From Flavobacteriales bacterium (GTDB lineage Bacteria; Bacteroidota; Bacteroidia; Flavobacteriales_F; PHOS-HE28), in the NCBI GenBank assembly GCA_016721005.1, contig JADKJM010000009.1, positions 124,001 through 188,000 on the forward strand: a DNA stretch of 64,000 bases. Reading direction: 5' to 3'. Under the pieces are notes generated by a model that did not search any database, was not told the DNA's origin, and saw nothing but the letters and a program-made list of their open reading frames with translations. Made by a program: the position numbers and the translations under genes. Shown here piece after piece: positions 59,831 to 64,000 of this stretch. Positions within the stretch are counted from its first letter, which is position 1. Each line of letters starts with the position of its first letter.

Positions 59831-62158
59831 ATGAACACCACCTTCCGTTCCTTGTCGGTCACGCTGCTCGTCCTGCTCTGCCATCCTTCGGTGCATGCCC
59901 AGTGCTGCGACCACCACTTGGTGATGCAGGACGGTTACGGCGATGGATGGAACGGCGGTCATCTGGAGGTCCGCATCAACGGCGTGTCCATCGGCACCTT
60001 CGCAGCCGCAGGCACGGGGAGCACCAGCGTGTTCACGGCCTGCGATGGGGACATCATTTCCTTGTATTACACAGCCGCCGATTGGGAGAACGAGAACACC
60101 TACCAGCTCTATGGCCCCTTCGGCGCGGTCCTCTTCGCCGATGGCCCCGCACCGGGAACCGGTCTGGTCGCCTCCATCGTCAGTGATTGCTCCACGGTGC
60201 CGGTGCCCGGTAGCGTGCCCTGCGCGGCCTTGCCGATCGATACCGTGGATTGCATCACGGTGAACAACAACACCGCGCCGGGGAGCGGCATCGGTCCCGG
60301 TTGCGCGAACTACAACGGCGGCGACCTCTGGTTCACGATGCCCGTACCACCTTCCGGCAATGTGAGCGCAGGAACGGCCAGTGCCGGTGGGTTGAATGAT
60401 ACCGGTGTGGCCCTGTGGAGCGGCCCGGATTGCTTCAACCTGGTACAACGCGCGTGCGATGATGACGGCGGTGCGGATTACTACTCGCTGGCCGCAGCTT
60501 ATGAACTGCCACCGGGGGAAATGCTCTTCATCCAGGTGTACGGCTACGGCGGTGCCACGGGCGCATTCCAACTCTGCGTGAACGACCTCGGCACGGTCAC
60601 GCTGGAAAGCTCCGAACTGCCCATCGTGCTCATCAACACACTGGGCCAGGAGATCCCCTATGATGGCAAGGTGGACGCGTTGATGGAGATGAAGTACAAC
60701 GGCCCGGGTACCATTACCTACCTCACGGACCCGAGCAATGAATACAACGGGCACATCGGCCTGGGCATTCGCGGCGCCACTTCTTCGGGATATCCACAGC
60801 GGCCCTATGCGCTGGAAACACGTGACGATGTGGGCGCGAACAACAATGTGGCCTTGCTCGGCATGCCTGCCGAGAACGATTGGGTGCTGCTCTCCAATTG
60901 GAACGACCGCTCGCTGATCCGCAACGAACTGGCCTTCCACTTAGCGCGCGCCATGGACCAGTACGCACCACGCACCCACCTTTGCGAAGTGCTTGTGGAC
61001 AGCGTGTACAAAGGCATCTATGTGTTCGGCGAGAAGATCAAGCGTGATGGAGGCCGCGTGGATATCGCGAAGCTCACCGGTGATGAGAACACCGGCGACG
61101 ATGTGACCGGCGGCTACATCCTGCAACAGAACCTGTGGTCGCCAGCGAACAGTTTCGAATCGAACTATTCACCCATCGACCACCCCGGCTTCGACGTGCA
61201 TTTCCTGTACGAGTACCCCGCACCGGACACGATCACCAACCCACAACAGGCATACATCGCCGCCTTCGTGGACAGCTTGGAGACCGCGCTGTACAGCACC
61301 GCCTGGATGGACCCGGCCACCGGTTATCGCAAGTTCCTCGATGTGCCCTCGTTCATCAACTACTTCCTCGTGAATGAAGTGGCGCGCAACGCGGACGGCT
61401 TCAAGAAGAGCGTCTTTTTCCACAAGGACAAGAACAGCAACGGGGGCAAGCTGAAGGCCGGGCCGGTGTGGGACTTCGATTGGGCGTGGAAGAACATCTG
61501 GGGCTGTTCCACCTGCCAACCCACGGATGGCTCCGGCTGGACACATCTCGTGAACGATTGCCCAACGGACAATTACTCCACCGGTTGGTACGTCCGCTTG
61601 TTGCAGGACAGCACCTTCACCGCCGAACTACGCTGCACCTACGACGAGCAGCGCCAAGGTGCGCTCTCCACGGCAAGCATCTTCGCCTACATCGATAGCA
61701 CCGCCGCCGTGGTGCAGAACGCGCAGGACCGCCACTTCCGCAAGTGGCCCATGTTATTGGGGGTCAGTGGCCCGGCCCCGGAAGTGCTGGCGTGCGCCAA
61801 CACCTACGCCGCCGAATTGGACACCCTCAAGAGCTGGATCGCCGAACGCCTCACCTGGCTGGATGCGAACATGCCTGGCGTGTGTACCTCGTTGGGCATG
61901 CCGGGCATCACCGCCACGGATGACTTCACCTGCTTCCCGAACCCCAGCGACGGTCCGGTGCATTTCCATGGAACGCTCGATGGCCACGGCCCTTGGGAAT
62001 TGAGCATCCACGACCTCGCGTGGCGCATCGTGGCCAGTGTGCGGCTGCCTTCCGGCAGGTGTGATGTGGATCTGCAACTGCCGCATGGTGGCACCTACAT
62101 CTATGTGCTGCGCAGTGCGGACAGGATGTTACGGACAGGCAGGGTGGTGGTATACTAG
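59831..62158 (+). CDS. Secreted CotH-kinase protein with T9SS tail
   Basis: 775 residues from ATG 59831 (MNTTFRSLSVTLLVLLCHPS signal peptide, cleavage near VHAQCC); an ATG at 59801 coincides with the -7 box. Residues ~20-260 hold beta-rich N-terminal domains (VMQDGYGDGWNGGHLEVRIN, a calcium-type loop). The CotH kinase domain spans ~280-680: IGLGIRGATSSGYPQRPYAL, NEYNGHIG, VFGEKIKRDGGRVDIAKLTG and the catalytic-region AGPVWDFDWAWKNIWG. The end (FTCFPNPSDGPVHFHG ... RTGRVVVY) is a T9SS sorting domain. Its stop overlaps the convergent cyclase gene by 4 nt. It is only distantly similar to the CotH protein at 7540-9060. Confidence 0.9.
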   Translation: MNTTFRSLSVTLLVLLCHPSVHAQCCDHHLVMQDGYGDGWNGGHLEVRINGVSIGTFAAAGTGSTSVFTACDGDIISLYYTAADWENENTYQLYGPFGAVLFADGPAPGTGLVASIVSDCSTVPVPGSVPCAALPIDTVDCITVNNNTAPGSGIGPGCANYNGGDLWFTMPVPPSGNVSAGTASAGGLNDTGVALWSGPDCFNLVQRACDDDGGADYYSLAAAYELPPGEMLFIQVYGYGGATGAFQLCVNDLGTVTLESSELPIVLINTLGQEIPYDGKVDALMEMKYNGPGTITYLTDPSNEYNGHIGLGIRGATSSGYPQRPYALETRDDVGANNNVALLGMPAENDWVLLSNWNDRSLIRNELAFHLARAMDQYAPRTHLCEVLVDSVYKGIYVFGEKIKRDGGRVDIAKLTGDENTGDDVTGGYILQQNLWSPANSFESNYSPIDHPGFDVHFLYEYPAPDTITNPQQAYIAAFVDSLETALYSTAWMDPATGYRKFLDVPSFINYFLVNEVARNADGFKKSVFFHKDKNSNGGKLKAGPVWDFDWAWKNIWGCSTCQPTDGSGWTHLVNDCPTDNYSTGWYVRLLQDSTFTAELRCTYDEQRQGALSTASIFAYIDSTAAVVQNAQDRHFRKWPMLLGVSGPAPEVLACANTYAAELDTLKSWIAERLTWLDANMPGVCTSLGMPGITATDDFTCFPNPSDGPVHFHGTLDGHGPWELSIHDLAWRIVASVRLPSGRCDVDLQLPHGGTYIYVLRSADRMLRTGRVVVY

Positions 62159-63150
62159 ACGAGCCGAAATGGCGTCCCGAACAGGGTCACGAAGTACATC
62201 TCCATTTCTCCCTTGCCCTTCGCTTGCACCTTGCCGCGCGGCGTGAAGGTGAACAGGCGGGACGCCTGTTCGACCACCAGCGCGTACGTCGCACCGCTGA
62301 TGTTCACCTGCCCCACTTCACCGCTGCTCTCCATGCGGCTGGCGGTGTTCACCGTATCGCCCCAGATGTCGTACTGGAACTTCTTCACGCCTACAATGCC
62401 TGCCACAACAGGGCCGGTGTGGATGCCCACACGCATCTCGAACGAGAATAGCCCAGCAGCATCGCGTTCCTTCTTGCGGTCGATCATGAACGCCTGCATT
62501 TCCAAACCGGCACGTACCACATCTTCAGGTGAAGATGTCTTTGGGTCGGGCAAGCCGCCCGCGCACATGTACGCATCGCCGATGGTCTTGATCTTCTCGA
62601 TGCCGCGTGCGGTGATGATGTGGTCGAACGCCATGAAGCAGGTGTTGAGTTCCTCCACCAACTCCTGTGGTGAGAGCTTCTCGCTCGCTTCGGTGAAGCC
62701 TTTGAAATCGGTGAAGAGGATGGTGACCTGTTCGAAATGCTTGGCCTCCGCATGGCCTTTGGCTTTCAGTTCTTCGGCGACGTCAGACGGGAGAATGTTC
62801 AGCAACAGGTCATCACTGCGCTGCTTTTCCTCCCGCAGTTCTCGCGTACGCAACACCACTTCGCCCTCAAAGCGGTTACGCTGCCTGCGGAAATAGAGCA
62901 CTACAGCCACCGGCATGATCAGACCTGACAACGGATTGAATACCCCGAACGCGTCACCCTCCGGGTCCATCTGTTGCACGATGATGCGCGCAATGATGTG
63001 CAAGAGCGCTCCGATGCCTAGCAGTCGGCCGTCGATCACCTTCCGGCGTGCCGCACCGTCGAACAGGACGATCGCCGCACCGAGCAGTAGTCCCGTTTCG
63101 CCCCAGCCGAGGTGAAAGCTGAGCAGCAGGATAATCGCGGCGGTGCTCAT
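62155..63150 (-). CDS. Membrane-bound class III adenylate cyclase
   Basis: 331 residues. About three N-terminal membrane segments (ILLLSFHLGW, LLLGAAIVLF, MPVAVVLYF) are followed by a linker (RTRELREEKQRSDDLLLNIL) and the cyclase domain. Metal-binding aspartates are in FTDFKGFT and KTIGDAYM; the adenine-selecting Lys and Asp are in EKIKTIGDAYM and FQYDIWGDT; the transition-state Asn and Arg are in VNTASRM. So it should make cAMP. Between ATYALVV and TFTPRGK the coding DNA is a perfect palindrome (62251-62271), encoding EQASRLF. The ATG overlaps the stop of a broken partial copy (63147-63572) by 4 nt. The catalytic residues are intact. Confidence 0.88.
   Translation of the reverse strand: MSTAAIILLLSFHLGWGETGLLLGAAIVLFDGAARRKVIDGRLLGIGALLHIIARIIVQQMDPEGDAFGVFNPLSGLIMPVAVVLYFRRQRNRFEGEVVLRTRELREEKQRSDDLLLNILPSDVAEELKAKGHAEAKHFEQVTILFTDFKGFTEASEKLSPQELVEELNTCFMAFDHIITARGIEKIKTIGDAYMCAGGLPDPKTSSPEDVVRAGLEMQAFMIDRKKERDAAGLFSFEMRVGIHTGPVVAGIVGVKKFQYDIWGDTVNTASRMESSGEVGQVNISGATYALVVEQASRLFTFTPRGKVQAKGKGEMEMYFVTLFGTPFRLV
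62251..62271. repeat. 21-bp perfect palindrome inside cyclase gene
   Basis: GAACAGGCG-GGA-CGCCTGTTC, 9-bp arms and a 3-base loop, read in frame as part of the loop before TFTPRGK. The partial copy has a different hairpin at the same site (63231-63305). Confidence 0.85.
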
Positions 63151-63230
63151 GTGGTCCTTGAGGATACGAAGTACATCTCCATCTCGCCTTTGCCCTTCGC
63201 CTGCACTTTTCCGCGCGGGGTGAAGTGGAA

Positions 63231-63305
63231 CTGTTGTCGGTTGCCAGTTGTTCGTTGTCCGTCCGCACGCCCGACAACCGACAACTGATCACCGACAACC
63301 AATTG
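63231..63305. repeat. In-frame hairpin of CGACAAC-type repeats
   Basis: Left arm TGTTGTCGGTTGCCAGTTG / TTCGTTGTC (63231-63259), right arm GACAACCGACAACTGATC / ACCGACAACC (63273-63305). Heptamer GACAACC is repeated. The same words occur at the mutase fusion joint (10310-10320). Confidence 0.8.
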
Positions 63306-63374
63306 ATACGTCGCCTCGCTGATGTTCACCTGTCCAACTTCGCCGGACGATTCCATCCGGCTCGCCGTGTTCAC

Positions 63375-63407
63375 GCGCCGTCGCCGAAGCGCTTTGGCGC
63401 AGGCGCC
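63375..63407. repeat. 33-bp palindrome inserted in cyclase copy
   Basis: Imperfect palindrome centred on AGCGCT, arms GCGCCGTCGCCGAAGCGC / GCGCTTTGGCGCAGGCGCC. It is exactly the sequence missing from the intact copy between the GDT and VNT codons, so it shows insertion of 33 bp without loss of flanking bases. Confidence 0.85.
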
Positions 63408-63547
63408 CGTATCGCCCCGGATGTCGTACTGGAACTTCTTCACGCCCACGATGCCCGCGACAACGGAACCGGTGCGAACATCGATAAGGTTGTGATCGAT
63501 CAGCAGGATGGTGCCTTGGCTCGCGTGGATCAACCGCCAAGCCCGGA

Positions 63548-63889
63548 CTAATCCGTTGGTCTGCTTGCGCAATAGGCCAACCAGCCCCGGTATTGGTCAC
63601 CGGTAAGGACGTTGCGCACATCGTCCATCACCATTTTTCCATCAGAGTGCGAGATCGAGTCCGGATCCCCTTTCGCACCAGCCGCCGTGCATTCTTCCCG
63701 ACACGCCTCCTGAACGAACTTCATCCGATGCAACTGGTCCGAAGAAAGCTTGAGCTCGGCCCAGATGTTCGGGGGCGTGACCAGTAGGCACTTCTGCAAG
63801 ACCGCGCTCGATGGTTCTGCCGGTGGTTGCTGGGCAGCAACAGGGCAAATGGCGAACAGCAATAAGGCAGCGAACAGGGTGTGCTTCAT
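63548..63889 (-). CDS. Small exported protein of unknown function
   Basis: 113 residues from ATG 63889 (MKHTLFAALLLFAICPVAAQ signal peptide). The mature part is short and helical (AELKLSSDQLHRMKFVQEAC, DDVRNVLTGDQYRGWLAYCA) with two or more cysteines, a little like Spy/CpxP-type periplasmic proteins in its LTxxQ-like LTGDQ phrase, but too weak to name. A start at 63967 is open but lies upstream of the signal. It overlaps the 5' end of the truncated cyclase copy by 25 nt. No function is assigned. Confidence 0.6.
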   Translation of the reverse strand: MKHTLFAALLLFAICPVAAQQPPAEPSSAVLQKCLLVTPPNIWAELKLSSDQLHRMKFVQEACREECTAAGAKGDPDSISHSDGKMVMDDVRNVLTGDQYRGWLAYCASRPTD

Positions 63890-64000
63890 GGGATCAAAAG
63901 GGACAATACACATGCCAGCCTCGCCGGAAGTATGCGACGCACGCAGGATGAATGGGAGGCGCAACACATGATGTGAAGATAAGGAACCCCGCAGGCGCTG

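Larger units (their letters stand above)
63147..63572 (-). pseudogene. Truncated, element-riddled partial copy of the cyclase gene
   Basis: From ~63485 to 63150 it repeats the C-terminal third of the cyclase: VVAGIVGVKKFQYDIRGDT, VNTASRMESSGEVGQVNIS, HFTPRGKVQAKGKGEMEMYF. The metal-binding half is missing; the first ~33 residues (MRKQTNGLVRAWRLIHASQG) are unrelated. Between GDT and VNTASRM a 33-bp palindrome adds 11 residues, mostly Arg/Ala. Between ATYQLVV and FHFTPRGK an in-frame hairpin of CGACAAC-type repeats adds about 20 residues. It cannot be an active cyclase. Its stop and the intact gene's ATG share ATGA, so it may be translated as a leader or simply be the debris of a tandem duplication. 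Confidence 0.82.

Noticed and set aside
59542..59862. 106-codon minus-strand frame with one membrane-like stretch
   Set aside because: It overlaps the M36 3' end, lacks a plausible start or relatives, and the hydrophobic stretch alone is not enough.
1..64000. CRISPR array or prophage
   Set aside because: No regularly spaced direct repeats with unique spacers, and no phage structural, integrase or lysis genes were seen.

Overview
This window looks like a chromosomal stretch of a fairly GC-rich member of the Bacteroidota, most likely a Flavobacteriales relative. The evidence is several large secreted proteins with type IX secretion (T9SS) C-terminal sorting tails, PKD and beta-propeller surface proteins, CotH-kinase proteins, a Bacteroidota-type ribosomal protein THX, start codons mostly without Shine-Dalgarno sites, and -7 promoter elements of the TAnnTTTG class (best at 30529-30558 before HU and 35966-35993 before a tRNA).

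Layout. 1-9.1 kb: a giant PKD/beta-propeller surface protein cut by the window edge, then truA-ABC exporter, a YfcE-like phosphoesterase, divIC, slyD and a CotH-kinase secreted protein. 9.2-12.5 kb: one gene encoding a fused methylmalonyl-CoA mutase (truncated small-subunit part plus complete large subunit with B12 domain), carrying two repeat-derived in-frame inserts. 12.5-19 kb: an accessory block bounded by two inverted copies of a ~105-120 bp repeat. It holds a KTSC-like lipoprotein, a two-membrane-segment protein and the remnant of a paralogue separated by a decayed IS4-type element, and a PIN-like/SEC-C orphan; a hipBA module follows. 19-30 kb: DUF523 and Smr proteins, cbpA-cbpM, a methyltransferase-fold protein, an ABC exporter, a secreted unknown, a J-domain membrane protein, ilvE, recQ, aag and fmt. 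30.3-42 kb: HU, trmH, THX, pdxH, yqgE, a class IV aminotransferase, gmhB, rhomboid, a lipoprotein, a CAU-anticodon tRNA, a START-like protein with a long histone-like tail, lptF/G, two coupled glycosyltransferases and ribBA. 42-64 kb: tamB, tsaD, a TPR protein, four large secreted proteins (choice-of-anchor B, FG-GAP/T9SS, M36 peptidase, CotH kinase), a universal stress protein, a DGQHR (DndB-like) orphan, an adenylate cyclase with a broken tandem partial copy, and a small exported protein.

How genes may work together: propionyl-CoA/odd-chain or branched-chain catabolism is suggested by the mutase and ilvE; envelope building by lptF/G, tamB, the glycosyltransferases and gmhB; protein folding by cbpA-cbpM, slyD and the second J-protein; tRNA and translation by truA, trmH, tsaD, fmt and THX.

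Most unusual signal: short palindromic or heptamer-repeat cassettes inserted in frame inside coding regions, in the mutase linkers and in both copies of the cyclase. The two cyclase copies carry different palindromes at the same codon position, and the broken copy carries a further clean 33-bp palindrome, which makes them a natural before/after comparison. This resembles the in-frame palindromic elements known in Rickettsia and the heptamer tandem repeats known in cyanobacteria. I do not know of a description in this lineage, and that is the claim most worth checking.
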